Positions 1-9,010 of a DNA stretch of 62,251 bases are shown piece after piece. The notes beneath the pieces were generated by a model. It did no database searches, was not told the DNA's origin, and worked only from the letters and a program-made list of their open reading frames with translations. The stretch spans positions 1 to 62,251 of the forward strand of contig JAJECS010000012.1 of the NCBI GenBank assembly GCA_022821905.1. The letters run 5' to 3'. The DNA is from Chloroflexota bacterium. Its GTDB lineage: Bacteria > Chloroflexota > UBA11872. Numbering within the stretch: position 1 is the first letter of the stretch; each line of letters begins with the position of its first letter. The position numbers and the translations under genes were made by a program.

Positions 1-118
1 TCGCGCGGGGTCCCGCCGCACGGGATCCCGCGCTGACCCGACCGCCCAACCACCGCACTGTGCTCCAAGAGCGGCCGATGCGCCTCTCCATGCGCTCCAG
101 CCCCAATTATTCAAAGGT

Positions 119-176
119 CTCCCTCCGCGGGAATGACGGAGGGGGGCGTGGTTCGACAGGCTCACCACGAACGAAG
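119..176. repeat. Two dispersed palindromic repeats (families A and C)
   Basis: A half element of repeat family A (core GCGGGAATGACGG) is followed directly by a family C element (GGTTCGACAGGCTCACCACG). Both recur elsewhere in the window, at about 19957, 57597 and 58326 for A and at 34514 and 56771 for C. The remainder of 1-229 shows no convincing gene. Confidence 0.7.
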
Positions 177-229
177 TTCTTGTCTCTCTGCCTAGCGGGT
201 TCTGCGACCAGTCAGGTGGGAAGCGCGGG

Positions 230-1690
230 CTATGCCGGTGCGCCGAGGATGACGGGCAGGGTGAGGCCCACGACGAGCACGAGCGCCCAGAGGGCGGGGG
301 CGGCGCTTTGGAGGGACTCGCGGCGGCGTTGCAGGCGGGCCTCGTCGGCCTGGCGGCGGGCGATCCACCAGGGGTTGTGGCGGGTCTCGAACCAGTGATA
401 GGTCAGCCCGAGCCCCGCGCCGTAGGCCAGGTGACCGACAAGGCTCGCGGTCAATGACGCCGCGCCGGCGGCCGACCAGGCGGGCGTGGCGCCCAGCAGC
501 ATGGGCATGAGGATCTGCGGGCCGAGAATCCAGAGGAAGAAGCCGAAGGAGACCCCCCAGCCCACGGCGGAGCCCGCGTCGTAGCTCTGGCGACGGAAGA
601 GCAGGCCGTAGGCCGCGCCAAAGAGCATGGCGATGAAAAGGTGGATGACCAGGCCCGCGATCTCCGTATCGCCGCCCATGAGGCCGGCCACGCCGCGGAG
701 CGCCCCGACCTGCACCATGACGTAGGTGAAGAGGAGTCCGCCGACCACCCCGGCGGCGATGCCGCGGCCGAGGGCGCGCAGGCCGCGTGTTCCGACGCCT
801 TCCTCGTCGTCGCTACTGTCGACCTCGTCGAAGAGGACGCGCCAGAGCTTGCGCAGCCACTGATACCCCAACCCCAGCACGCCGCCGAAGACGAGATAGG
901 CGAGCAGCGCGGGATATGCCTCCGCGGCGGCGGCCACCGACCAGGGGAGGCCGCCGTCCAGGATGAGCGGCAGGATCGTCAGCCGCAGCACGACCCAGAG
1001 CAGGAAGCCATACATCGCGCCGCGCACCAGTCCGGCCCCGGAGCTGTCGCTGGGACGTTGGGCCAGCGCCGCGAATCCCGCGCCGGCGACCGCGCCGATG
1101 ACCAGCGCGGCCAGCCAGGCGGCCGGCCCGGCGGTGTCCGACGGCAGCGCGGCGAATGCGGGCGTTCGTCCCTGATCGTTCAGCAGGCCGGCCGCGATGG
1201 CCGCCGACGCAAGCCCGGCGGCCGCCCCGAGACCGATCCCCGTGAGCGAGGGCCGGCGCACAACCGGCCGGCTCAGGACGAGCAGCGCCAGGCCCGTCGT
1301 CGCGCCGTAGAGCAGGAAGCCGAGCAGCAGGTCGAACGACGACTGCGCGGCGGCCAGCGACCAGGTGACCGGTTCGCCGGCCGTCAGCGGGTAGAGCGTG
1401 AGGGGGTCGAGGAACCACACCACCGCGCCGTAGGCGAGCCCCCAGAAGACCAGGGCGTCGTTGCGGCGCGCCTGGTTGCGCACGAGGGCCGCGAAAAGGA
1501 CGCCGAAGACCGCCGAGAGGACGAAGTGCACCAGCAGCCCGACCCCCAGCGACTCACGGGCGGTGACGATCAGCGCCATGGAGGCCATCATTCCGAGATT
1601 CAGCATGGCGAGGGCCAGCACCACGCCGCCCACCAGCCCGGCCAGCGCGCCGGTCAGCAGCCATGCCGCGAGGCGGTCGGAGCGGATCAT
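230..1690 (-). CDS. Multi-pass membrane protein built from three repeats
   Basis: This 486-residue hydrophobic protein has no function I recognise. It consists of three copies of a module of about 125 residues, at roughly 14-140, 155-280 and 310-435. Each copy has a glycine/alanine-rich helix pair, a segment like LVIHLFIAMLFGAAYG, a W-x-x-x-P-x-x-x-P stretch, then W-S and a final (H/Y)LxFGxxLGL-type helix. The same module forms the N-terminus of the NDH-2 encoded just upstream. The ATG at 1690 overlaps the NDH-2 stop by four bases (ATGA), so translation is probably coupled and the protein may act with NDH-2 in the membrane. A short positively charged segment follows repeat three, and one last hydrophobic helix closes the protein. 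Confidence 0.75.
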   Translation of the reverse strand: MIRSDRLAAWLLTGALAGLVGGVVLALAMLNLGMMASMALIVTARESLGVGLLVHFVLSAVFGVLFAALVRNQARRNDALVFWGLAYGAVVWFLDPLTLYPLTAGEPVTWSLAAAQSSFDLLLGFLLYGATTGLALLVLSRPVVRRPSLTGIGLGAAAGLASAAIAAGLLNDQGRTPAFAALPSDTAGPAAWLAALVIGAVAGAGFAALAQRPSDSSGAGLVRGAMYGFLLWVVLRLTILPLILDGGLPWSVAAAAEAYPALLAYLVFGGVLGLGYQWLRKLWRVLFDEVDSSDDEEGVGTRGLRALGRGIAAGVVGGLLFTYVMVQVGALRGVAGLMGGDTEIAGLVIHLFIAMLFGAAYGLLFRRQSYDAGSAVGWGVSFGFFLWILGPQILMPMLLGATPAWSAAGAASLTASLVGHLAYGAGLGLTYHWFETRHNPWWIARRQADEARLQRRRESLQSAAPALWALVLVVGLTLPVILGAPA

Positions 1691-3528
1691 GCGTCCGGCC
1701 CTGCCGGCGTCACAGGCCCGGGTGCGCGACGGGGATCGGCCTCGCCGTCACGTGCGCCAGCACTCGGCTCCGCCGCATCCGACGGTCCGGGCAGCAGCAC
1801 GATGTCGCGCGGGAACAGCAGATCGATGGCCCAGTCGAGCGCCACCCGCACCTTGCGGTCCATGCCGGGCAGCTTGGTGAAGTAGATCGTGCGCCACATG
1901 ACCCAGGCGACGAAGCCCGAGAACTTGCGGCCGGCCACTTCGGCCGCGGCGGTGCGGGACCCGAGCGCCACCAGCGAGCCGACGGCGCGGTAGCTGAACG
2001 GCTTCGGCGCCTGCCCGCGCGCGACGGCCACCACGTTGTCGGCCACGGTCTTGCCCTGGCGGATCGCGTGCTGCGCGGTGGGCGGGTGGAAGGAACCGGG
2101 CCGATGCACGTCGGGCACCTGCGCGCCGTCGCCCAAGGCCCACACGCCGTCGAGACCGGGCACCTGCAGCGTCGGCTCGACGACAAGCTGGCCGCGCCGG
2201 TTGCGTTCACAGGGCATATCGCGCAGCAGCGGGCTGGGCTGGTTGCCGGCCGTCCAGACCAGGGTGCGCGTGGAAAGCCGGGAGTCGTCGTCGAGGGTCA
2301 CGCTCTCCGCATCGGCGGCGGCCACACGCTTGCCGAGCACGAACTCGATGCCGCGGCGCTCCAGCTTTTCGCGGGCGTAGTCGCCCAGCTCGCGGCTCAG
2401 CTCGGGAATGATGCGGTCGCTGGAGTGCACCAGCACAAACCGCGGCTCGTCGCGCCCAATGCCGGGGTAGTAGCGGCGCACGCTGCGCACGAGATCGAAG
2501 AGCTCGGCGATGGACTCGGTGCCCGCGAACCCGCCGCCGGCCACGACGAAGGTCAGCAGCCCCTGCCGCGCGGGACCGTCGCTCTGCTGCTCGGCAGCTT
2601 CAAGAGCCGCGATGACGTGATTGCGCAGGCGGGCCGCGTCCTCGAGGGTCTTCAGCGTGAACGCGTGCTCGGCCAGCCCCGGGAGACCGTAGAACGCGGG
2701 CACGGATCCGACCGCCACGATCAGGTGATCGTAATCCAGTTGCTCCGTCCGGTCGGAGCCCATGGGGATCGCGGTGATGCACTTGCCGCTGGCGTCGACC
2801 GCCTGGACGTCGGCGTGGCGGAAGCGCGTGTGTGGGCAGGCGACACGGATCGGGGCGGAGATCGCCTGGGCGTCCAGGCCGCTCGACGCGACCTCCGCGA
2901 GCATCGGCGTGAAGAGCAGGAAGTTGCTCCGGCTCACCAGGGTCACGTCCAAGGGCATGTCCCGCCGGTGCAGCTCTTCGAAGCGCTGCGCGGCGCCCAT
3001 GCCGGCGAAGCCGCCGCCGAGGATCACCACTCGCAGCGGTTGCTTTGACTCCCGGGAACCCGTTTGAACTTCGGCGCCGTGGCCGGCCCCCGCACGAGCC
3101 GCCAGGGCGAGCAGCACGCCGAGGCCGCCGCCGAACATCAGGTGCGCGATGAGGCTGGGAAAGTGCCGCGACGCGGCCTCGACCGACCAGGTGGGGGCGG
3201 CGCCGTCGAGCGCCGGGCCGATGGTGAGCGGACCGACGATCCAGAGGATCAGCCCCGTCATGAGGGCCAGCGTGATGCGCGACGCGTGCTCGCCGCGCCG
3301 GCGCAGCGGAATCACGCGCGCATACGCCGCGCCCGTCGCGGCGCCGATGACCAAATGCACGGCCAGCCATGCGCCGTCAACGGGCGACCCGAGCAGTCCG
3401 TCGAATCCGCCCATGGGCGTCGCCGGAACCAGGAACACGAGCGCCGCCGCGGCTCCCGCCAGGGCGCCGATCAGCACAGGCTCGCGCCCCGCGCGCGCCA
3501 TCCAGCGACCGGCGCGCCGGCGGCGCAC
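1687..3528 (-). CDS. ndh: Type II NADH dehydrogenase (NDH-2) with N-terminal membrane module
   Basis: Predicted single-subunit flavoprotein that passes electrons from NADH to quinone without pumping protons. After about residue 165 there is an FAD-binding motif VVILGGGFAGMGAA, then the NDH-2 block SRSNFLLFTPMLAEVASSG, a second Rossmann motif near VVAGGGFAGTE, and the FAD-contacting GVWALGDGAQVP. Ordinary NDH-2 proteins are about 400-450 residues. This one has roughly 160 extra N-terminal residues with several membrane helices, homologous to the repeats of the protein encoded downstream. The start is GTG at 3528, two bases after the DM13 stop; ATG at 3501 is an alternative. It is the middle gene of a three-gene minus-strand operon. 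Catalytic-domain identity is confident; the role of the extra module is unknown. Confidence 0.9.
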   Translation of the reverse strand: MRRRRAGRWMARAGREPVLIGALAGAAAALVFLVPATPMGGFDGLLGSPVDGAWLAVHLVIGAATGAAYARVIPLRRRGEHASRITLALMTGLILWIVGPLTIGPALDGAAPTWSVEAASRHFPSLIAHLMFGGGLGVLLALAARAGAGHGAEVQTGSRESKQPLRVVILGGGFAGMGAAQRFEELHRRDMPLDVTLVSRSNFLLFTPMLAEVASSGLDAQAISAPIRVACPHTRFRHADVQAVDASGKCITAIPMGSDRTEQLDYDHLIVAVGSVPAFYGLPGLAEHAFTLKTLEDAARLRNHVIAALEAAEQQSDGPARQGLLTFVVAGGGFAGTESIAELFDLVRSVRRYYPGIGRDEPRFVLVHSSDRIIPELSRELGDYAREKLERRGIEFVLGKRVAAADAESVTLDDDSRLSTRTLVWTAGNQPSPLLRDMPCERNRRGQLVVEPTLQVPGLDGVWALGDGAQVPDVHRPGSFHPPTAQHAIRQGKTVADNVVAVARGQAPKPFSYRAVGSLVALGSRTAAAEVAGRKFSGFVAWVMWRTIYFTKLPGMDRKVRVALDWAIDLLFPRDIVLLPGPSDAAEPSAGARDGEADPRRAPGPVTPAGPDA

Positions 3529-3529
3529 G

Positions 3530-4273
3530 CTACGCCGGAAGGGTGGCGGTGGCGAACACGACGCGGAACGGTACGCAGTAGATGACGACGCTGTTGTACG
3601 CCGAGAGGTCGGTGCCGGCCGGAATCTCGTAGTTCTGGTTGCCGATGTTGCCCTTCAGCGCGCCCACGTCGATGTAGTCGCCCAGCTGCTGGCTCGACGC
3701 CGGCGCGGGCGCCGAGGACAGCAGCACGCTCAGCGCCGGACCGTTGGTGACCATGAAGTCCGTGAGGCGCAGCACCAGCTTGTCGTCGGGCGTGCGGAAA
3801 ACGGTGGCGCTTCCGGAGCCGCGGTGAAAGTCGTCAGCGCCTTGGAACTGGCCCATCCGCAACACCTCCGGCTGCGGCGCGGCCTCCGGCGTTGGCGTGG
3901 CTTCGGGCGCTGGTGTGGCTTCCGCCGTTGGCGTAGCTTCCGGCGCCGGCATGGGAGGCATCGGCTCATCCATCACGGTGTCGGGCATGACGGCGGCCGC
4001 CTCCATCACCCTTTCCTGGACGGCCATGCGGTCCGCCTCGGCGAGAGCCTCGATCTCCATCAAGGTGGGCATGGCGGCCTCGAACTCGGCGGCCATCTCC
4101 TGCTTCTCTTCCTCGGTCATGGTCTCCATCGCAGCCGGTTCCGGCAGCTCGAATGGAAAGGCCTCGTCAACCACGGTGTCGCGAAAGAGCGGCGATATCA
4201 GCCAATAGGCAATCACCACCGCCACGATGAATCCGACCGTTCCGCCGCCGATGAGCACTCGTCGTCGAGTCAT
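3530..4273 (-). CDS. Membrane-anchored DM13-domain protein
   Basis: The 247-residue protein begins with a single membrane helix (about 7-27, GGGTVGFIVAVVIAYWLI). An acidic region and a low-complexity Pro/Glu/Ala/Thr linker (repeats of PEATPTPEA, about 120-145) lead to a C-terminal DM13 domain (about 148-247). DM13 hallmarks visible are the G-x-F start, the H-x-G-S-G turn, NGPALSVLLSS, the glycine before NYEIP, and the single Cys in VVIYCVPFRVVFATA. DM13 domains are predicted redox or electron-transfer modules. Placement one base upstream of NDH-2 suggests, but does not prove, an extracytoplasmic role linked to the respiratory chain. The function of the bacterial proteins is not established. 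Confidence 0.8.
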   Translation of the reverse strand: MTRRRVLIGGGTVGFIVAVVIAYWLISPLFRDTVVDEAFPFELPEPAAMETMTEEEKQEMAAEFEAAMPTLMEIEALAEADRMAVQERVMEAAAVMPDTVMDEPMPPMPAPEATPTAEATPAPEATPTPEAAPQPEVLRMGQFQGADDFHRGSGSATVFRTPDDKLVLRLTDFMVTNGPALSVLLSSAPAPASSQQLGDYIDVGALKGNIGNQNYEIPAGTDLSAYNSVVIYCVPFRVVFATATLPA

Positions 4274-4362
4274 GTCAGCCTCCTTCGTACAGCCTTACGT
4301 GCGACTGTCGAGGGCAGATTCCATTGGACGTAGTGTGTATCTCCGACACCATATGCCGCCAG

Positions 4363-5124
4363 TCACCGGGCAACGGTGTCTTCCAACACTCTCTGCGCAA
4401 GGTCGAGCCGCGAGGTGGTGAATTGATCCACGCCGCTCTCGATGGCCCGAATGATCGCATCGGCGTCGTTGAGATTGGCGCCGTGCACCCGCAGTCCGGC
4501 GTCGTGCAGCCGTCCGACGAACGCCGCGTCGATCACATCAATCGGCAGGTGCGCGACGCTCACCCCGGCCAACGACATCAGGTCCATGACCTGCCGCCGG
4601 CCCAACTCCGGCGTCATCCAGGCCGGCCACGGCTCGAAGAACATGCCGGTGGAAATGCTCGGCTCGCGGCGATGCATGTGCCAGAGCAGGGGCCCGTGCG
4701 GGGTCGACAGCTCGACTGACGCGACGGCGTCGGCGGCGCGGATGGTTTCGAGCACCCGCTCCAGGAACGACAGCGTGGTCCCCTTGAGCTCGATTTCGAG
4801 GCGCGCGCGTCCGTTGGCGAGGCTCAGCACCTCCTCGAGCGTGGGAATGGTCTCGCCGGCGAACTTCTCGTCGAACCACGCACCGGCGTCCAGTCTCCGC
4901 AACTCCGCCAGGGTGTGGTCGCTGACGAGCCCCGCGCCGTCGGTGGTGCGGTCGAGGTAGTGGTCGTGATGAACCACCAGCGCCCCGTCGCGGCTCGGGT
5001 GGACGTCCAACTCGATGCCGTCGGCCCCGGCGTCGATCGCGGCGGCAAAGGCCGCCAGCGTGTTCTCCGGAGCCGCCGACGTGTCCCCACGATGCGCGAT
5101 GACCAGCGGCCTGCGGGGTGCCAT
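4363..5124 (-). CDS. Glycerophosphodiester phosphodiesterase
   Basis: The 253-residue protein is a GDPD-family TIM barrel that hydrolyses glycerophosphodiesters to glycerol-3-phosphate and an alcohol. The catalytic signature is at the N-terminus: AHRGDTSAAPENT followed by IELDVHPSRDG and VVHHD, giving the HRG, E-x-D and H residues expected for metal binding and catalysis. The length matches the short cytoplasmic (UgpQ-like) class and there is no signal peptide. It lies 29 bases downstream of the DEAD-box helicase on the same strand, probably co-transcribed, without an obvious functional link. Confidence 0.92.
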   Translation of the reverse strand: MAPRRPLVIAHRGDTSAAPENTLAAFAAAIDAGADGIELDVHPSRDGALVVHHDHYLDRTTDGAGLVSDHTLAELRRLDAGAWFDEKFAGETIPTLEEVLSLANGRARLEIELKGTTLSFLERVLETIRAADAVASVELSTPHGPLLWHMHRREPSISTGMFFEPWPAWMTPELGRRQVMDLMSLAGVSVAHLPIDVIDAAFVGRLHDAGLRVHGANLNDADAIIRAIESGVDQFTTSRLDLAQRVLEDTVAR

Positions 5125-5153
5125 GCCCTCGCCGCCCCAGGCCCCCGCGACGG

Positions 5154-6569
5154 CTACCGGCTGCCGGCCGCCTCAGCCCCCGATCTGCGGGGACGGCGGC
5201 GACGGCGGTTCGATCGAGGTCCGCCGCCATTCGCGCCGTTCGCCTTCGCCTTGCCGCCGCTCAGGCGTTCGCCGGGCATTACGCGCCGGCCGTTGGCTCC
5301 GGCGGATGCTTCGGCGGGCTCGACGGGTTCGGCGCCTTCCGGCAGAAACTCGGCCTTGAGCTCGTCCCAGTATCGCCGCGGGATGCGGCGCTCCAGGGAG
5401 TATTCGATCGAGGCCAGCCGGTCGAGGCCGGCGCCGCTGACCAAGGTGACCGATCGCCCCGCGCGGCCCATGCGGCCGGTGCGGCCGGTGCGGTGGGTGA
5501 ACATGTCGGGGTGATCGGGAATGTCGTAGTTGATCACCTGGGCCAGGCCGATGATGTCCAGGCCGCGGGCGGCGACGTCGGTGGCGATGAGCACGTCGAT
5601 CTCTTCGCGGCGGAACCGGTCCATGACGCGCTGCCGCGAGGGTTGGGGCATGCCGCCCTGGATGGCGTCCACCCGCAGGCCGCTGCGGCGCAATCGGTCG
5701 CGCAGCAGGTCGACTCCGCGGCGGGTCCGGCCGAACACGATGGTCGGCACGCCGGGGGACTGCTGCAGGATGCCTTCGACGGCGGTGGCCTTTTCCATTT
5801 CGGGCACGACCCAGATCTCGTGGTCGATTTCGGGGAGGTCCTCGGGTCGGGTGTCCAGCGCCACGTGCTCGGGGTCGCGCAGGTGGCGCAGGGTGAGTCG
5901 CGCGACCCATCCCGGCACGGTGGCCGAGAACAGCGCCGTCTGGCGGGAGGCCGGCGAGTAGCGCAGGATCGACTCGACCTGCGGCGCCATGCCGATGTCG
6001 AACATGCGGTCGGCCTCGTCGATGACGAGCATACGCAGGTCGTCGACGTTCAGGTCACGGCTTTCGATCAGGTCCAGCACGCGCCCCGGCGTGCCCACCA
6101 CGACCTGCGCGCCATGGGCGAGCGCCTGGCGCTGTGGGGTGTAGCTGAGCCCGCCGACGATGCGCACCGAGGGCGGGGCGTCTGGTCCGAGCAAGGGATC
6201 GATGACGGTGCCGATCTGCTCGGCGAGCTCGCGGGTCGGCGCCAGCACCAGGGCCTGGACGCGCGGATGATCGGGGTCTAGTCCTTCGACGATCGGGATG
6301 GCGTAGGCCAGGGTCTTGCCGGAGCCGGTTCGGGCTTGCCCGACGACGTCGCGGCCTTCGAGCAGGTGCGGAATGCAGGCGGCTTGGATGGGGGTGGGAC
6401 TGGTGATCTCGTCGGCCGCCAGCGCGTCGACGAGATCCGGTCGGACGCGCAGCGCGGTGAAACTCTCGATAGCGGGTGCCCTTCTGCAGCAACTGGCGCC
6501 CGCCGTGGGCCGATCGATATCTGCGGCCCGCGCCCTACGTGGTGCGCTGGGCGCCTCTAGCTTTCTCAA
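5154..6569 (-). CDS. DEAD-box ATP-dependent RNA helicase
   Basis: ATP-driven RNA unwinding or remodelling enzyme. Motifs appear in order: a Q-motif region ending SPTPIQAA, motif I ARTGSGKT, PTRELAEQ, TPGRVLDL, motif II VIDEAD, SAT, then ATDVAARGLD and HRTGRTGR. The C-terminus is a basic Arg/Gly/Asn-rich tail, common in RNA chaperone helicases. The start is uncertain. Conserved sequence begins near 6467; the nearest usual start is TTG at 6569, and a GTG at 6686 would overlap the divergent flavin reductase gene. An AGAAGG sequence sits nine bases before an ATC codon at 6470, which might be a non-standard start. Confidence 0.9.
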   Translation of the reverse strand: MRKLEAPSAPRRARAADIDRPTAGASCCRRAPAIESFTALRVRPDLVDALAADEITSPTPIQAACIPHLLEGRDVVGQARTGSGKTLAYAIPIVEGLDPDHPRVQALVLAPTRELAEQIGTVIDPLLGPDAPPSVRIVGGLSYTPQRQALAHGAQVVVGTPGRVLDLIESRDLNVDDLRMLVIDEADRMFDIGMAPQVESILRYSPASRQTALFSATVPGWVARLTLRHLRDPEHVALDTRPEDLPEIDHEIWVVPEMEKATAVEGILQQSPGVPTIVFGRTRRGVDLLRDRLRRSGLRVDAIQGGMPQPSRQRVMDRFRREEIDVLIATDVAARGLDIIGLAQVINYDIPDHPDMFTHRTGRTGRMGRAGRSVTLVSGAGLDRLASIEYSLERRIPRRYWDELKAEFLPEGAEPVEPAEASAGANGRRVMPGERLSGGKAKANGANGGGPRSNRRRRRPRRSGAEAAGSR

Positions 6570-6646
6570 CCATACACAATCGCATGGCCGTCGCGCAGTA
6601 GTATCGTGGCACCGGCGCGCCACCCGACGGACTCGAGGGCCCTGCG

Positions 6647-7162
6647 ATGACCGTGCCGCCAACGCCAGCCCCGGACGTCCAAGCACTGTTCAAAGCCTCG
6701 ATGTCGGCCCTGGCTTCCGGCGTCGCGGTGGTGACGGGCACGGCTGCCGACGGGTCGCCGCGGGGGCTCACGGTCACCTCGATCGCCTCGTACTCCGCCC
6801 ATCCGCCGTCGGTGATCGTCTGCGTGGACGAGACGTGCAACAGCTATGCCGCGCTTACGACGGGCAGCCACTTTGCGGCGCATCTGCTGCACGCGGCGCA
6901 GGCCGACGTGGCCAAGCTCTTTGCCTCCAGCGCCACCGATAAGTTCGACCAGGTGTCGTGGACGCGCTGGGACGACCGGCTGCCGGTCCTGAACGACATG
7001 TTGGGCGTGGTTGTCTGCCGCCGCATCAGCACGACGGTGCTCGGGGACCACGCGATCGTGGTGGGTGAGGTCGTCGACGGGTCGATGCGGGAGGGGCAGC
7101 CGTTGGTGTATTGGCGGCGTGGGTTCTACGAGGGGCCGGGCATTGCGACGGAGAGCGGATAG
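6647..7162 (+). CDS. Flavin reductase-like FMN-binding protein
   Basis: The 171-residue protein matches the flavin reductase-like split-barrel family (DIM6/NTAB type), which binds FMN and reduces flavin with NAD(P)H, often supplying a monooxygenase. Visible hallmarks are ASGVAVVTGTAADGSPRGLT near the N-terminus, TSIASYSAHPPSVIVC, the small SHFAAHLL segment, and a C-terminal GDHAIVVGEV strand. The start ATG lies about 80-180 bases from the divergent helicase gene, so the two probably share a promoter region. No partner monooxygenase is adjacent, so the physiological acceptor is unknown. Confidence 0.87.
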   Translation: MTVPPTPAPDVQALFKASMSALASGVAVVTGTAADGSPRGLTVTSIASYSAHPPSVIVCVDETCNSYAALTTGSHFAAHLLHAAQADVAKLFASSATDKFDQVSWTRWDDRLPVLNDMLGVVVCRRISTTVLGDHAIVVGEVVDGSMREGQPLVYWRRGFYEGPGIATESG

Positions 7163-7182
7163 CGATAGCGGTGAATCGGAAT

Positions 7183-7210
7183 CGGGCAACCACGAGGGTT
7201 GCCCCTACTA
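7183..7210. repeat. Dispersed palindrome, family D
   Basis: Inverted repeat GGGCAAC...GTTGCCC followed by CCTAC, located between the flavin reductase and the next gene. It belongs to the GTAGGGGC-type palindrome family also seen at 9011, 11771, 18366 and 42943. Confidence 0.65.
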
Positions 7211-7222
7211 AAGGGGGCTGCG

Positions 7223-9007
7223 ATGTCGCCGGTGCGTGATCTTCTGGCCGACCGCGGCTATGCGGCGGATCCCGTCTATCTGACGGACCTGGACCGCGCC
7301 ACCCCCGCGTCGGCGCTGGCGCACGATCTGCGTCCGAACACCTGGCAGACGCTGCCCTACGAGACGGAGGACCTGCACGGGGTGCTGCTATGGGCCGGCT
7401 TCGAGTCGCAGTCGCCGGCGGTCAGCTATCCACTCGGCCGGCGCGGCTGGCATGCGATATCCGTAGGGTTTCACCCGACCCCCGAGGACCAGGGCTGGCT
7501 GGGGCAAGTGCTGGTGAAGCTCAGCGGCGACGACACCTATTCGATGCTGCGCTGGGAGCCGCCGCGCGGGCTGGACGGGCACACGCGCCGGCTCCGGTTC
7601 GAGGAGCTGTTCTGGCGCGTGGCCAAGCTCGACGGCCAGGACCTGGTGTTCGAGCAGATCACCCGGCGCCTGGCGGCGGGCGACGGCCCGGGAACTATTC
7701 AGGGCGAGTCGACCAAGATCGCCTACGTCAAGCTCGTGCCGCTCTCGGACGCCGAGGCGGCGGCGCACGAGCGGGACCTCCGCGACGCCTCCACGCGCCG
7801 GCTGTTCGGGCACAACGACGCGTTCTATCCCTACACCTATCGCACGACGACCGCCGAGGAGATCCGGCGCGAGGTTGAGCCCTACCGCGAGACGGACTTT
7901 GGGCGCATCTACTGGGAGGTCGGCGGCGGGGACGAGCTCTACTACGACACCGCCGTGGGTCGCAATCCGGCCGATCTCGACCTGCGGGGCTACAGCCGGC
8001 TGGGGGAGCGCCTGCTAGTGGAGAGCTTTCGCGAGTTCCGGCGCAAGGGCATCGATCCGGTGGACGTGGCGCTGCGGCACACCCACGACCTGGGGATGGA
8101 GTTCCACGCCAGCTACCGGCTGGCGGCGTGGACCTATCCGCCGACCACCATGGAGGGGTTCTTCAAGGGCGGGTATTTCGAGCGCCATCCGGAGCTGCAC
8201 TGCATCGACCGCGAGGGGCGGGTCTTGCCGCGGTTGTCATACGCGTATCCGGAAACCCAGGAGTTTTGCCTGGCCGTGCTGCGGGAGATGGCGGCCTATC
8301 CGGTCGACGGCATCGCGCTGCTGTTCAACCGGCGGCCGCCGTACCTGGACTACGAGGCGCCGCTGGTCGAGAGCTTCACGCGCGAGTTCGGGGAGGACCC
8401 GCACGACCTCGACGAGCGCGATCCCCGCTGGCTGGCTCACCGCGCCGCCGTGCTCACGGCGTTCATGCGGCGGGTACGTGCCGAGATGGACGCCGCTAGC
8501 GCCGCGCGCCAGGGCAAGCGGATCGACATTTCCGTGTGCGTGCTAGGCACCGAGGCCGACAACGACTTTTTCGGCATGGACGTGGCCACCTGGGCGCGCG
8601 AGGGCCTGATCGACACGCTGATTCCCTACAGCCCCGCGCCGCTGGCCCTGCCGGTGGCCGAAGATACCTGGAATTCGGGCGAGCAGATCCAGCCCTTCGT
8701 GGAGGCGGTGCGCGGGACGCCGTGCCTGATGGCGCCGAACCTGATGCCGCGCGATCTGAGCGCGGAGGACTACCGCCGCATGGCCTCGATGCTCTACGGC
8801 GCCGGGGCTGAGCATCTGTTCGTGTGGGACTGCGCGGGCTCGTGGTTCCGCGCCAACCACCAGTCGCACTGGAATGCGCTGCGCCGGCTGGGTCACCGGG
8901 ACGAGATCGAAGCCTGGCGGCAAGGGGGCGAGCCGAGCCTGGCGAACCCCACCATTCCCCTCCGCACCCTGGGCGGCTGGGACATGACCACGATTGCCCC
9001 GGGCTGA
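7223..9007 (+). CDS. Glycosyl-hydrolase-like protein of unknown function
   Basis: This 594-residue protein was not recognised with certainty. The N-terminal part (about 1-190) looks like a beta-rich carbohydrate-associated domain (PLGRRGWHAISVGFHP, then DDTYSMLRWEP). The C-terminal two thirds resemble a TIM-barrel glycosidase-like fold of the family-10-like or GHL type: GIDPVDVALRHTHDLGMEFH, SYAYPETQEFCLAVLREM, YPVDGIALLFNRRPPYLDYE and a final HLFVWD strand. The ATG at 7223 is chosen because AAGGGGG lies five bases upstream. No signal peptide is seen. It is convergent with the GH172/oxidoreductase pair, which suggests a carbohydrate theme. The substrate is unknown. Confidence 0.6.
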   Translation: MSPVRDLLADRGYAADPVYLTDLDRATPASALAHDLRPNTWQTLPYETEDLHGVLLWAGFESQSPAVSYPLGRRGWHAISVGFHPTPEDQGWLGQVLVKLSGDDTYSMLRWEPPRGLDGHTRRLRFEELFWRVAKLDGQDLVFEQITRRLAAGDGPGTIQGESTKIAYVKLVPLSDAEAAAHERDLRDASTRRLFGHNDAFYPYTYRTTTAEEIRREVEPYRETDFGRIYWEVGGGDELYYDTAVGRNPADLDLRGYSRLGERLLVESFREFRRKGIDPVDVALRHTHDLGMEFHASYRLAAWTYPPTTMEGFFKGGYFERHPELHCIDREGRVLPRLSYAYPETQEFCLAVLREMAAYPVDGIALLFNRRPPYLDYEAPLVESFTREFGEDPHDLDERDPRWLAHRAAVLTAFMRRVRAEMDAASAARQGKRIDISVCVLGTEADNDFFGMDVATWAREGLIDTLIPYSPAPLALPVAEDTWNSGEQIQPFVEAVRGTPCLMAPNLMPRDLSAEDYRRMASMLYGAGAEHLFVWDCAGSWFRANHQSHWNALRRLGHRDEIEAWRQGGEPSLANPTIPLRTLGGWDMTTIAPG

Positions 9008-9010
9008 GTG

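Noticed and set aside
641..1885. Long plus-strand open frame of about 414 codons opposite the membrane-repeat gene
   Set aside because: Its Arg/Gln/Glu-rich translation with no family features is typical of the antisense frame of a GC-rich gene; the minus-strand product has clear membrane repeats. The same reasoning removes many long antisense frames in the window, such as 36166-38205 opposite clpP and tig and 43057-45015 opposite nrdJ.
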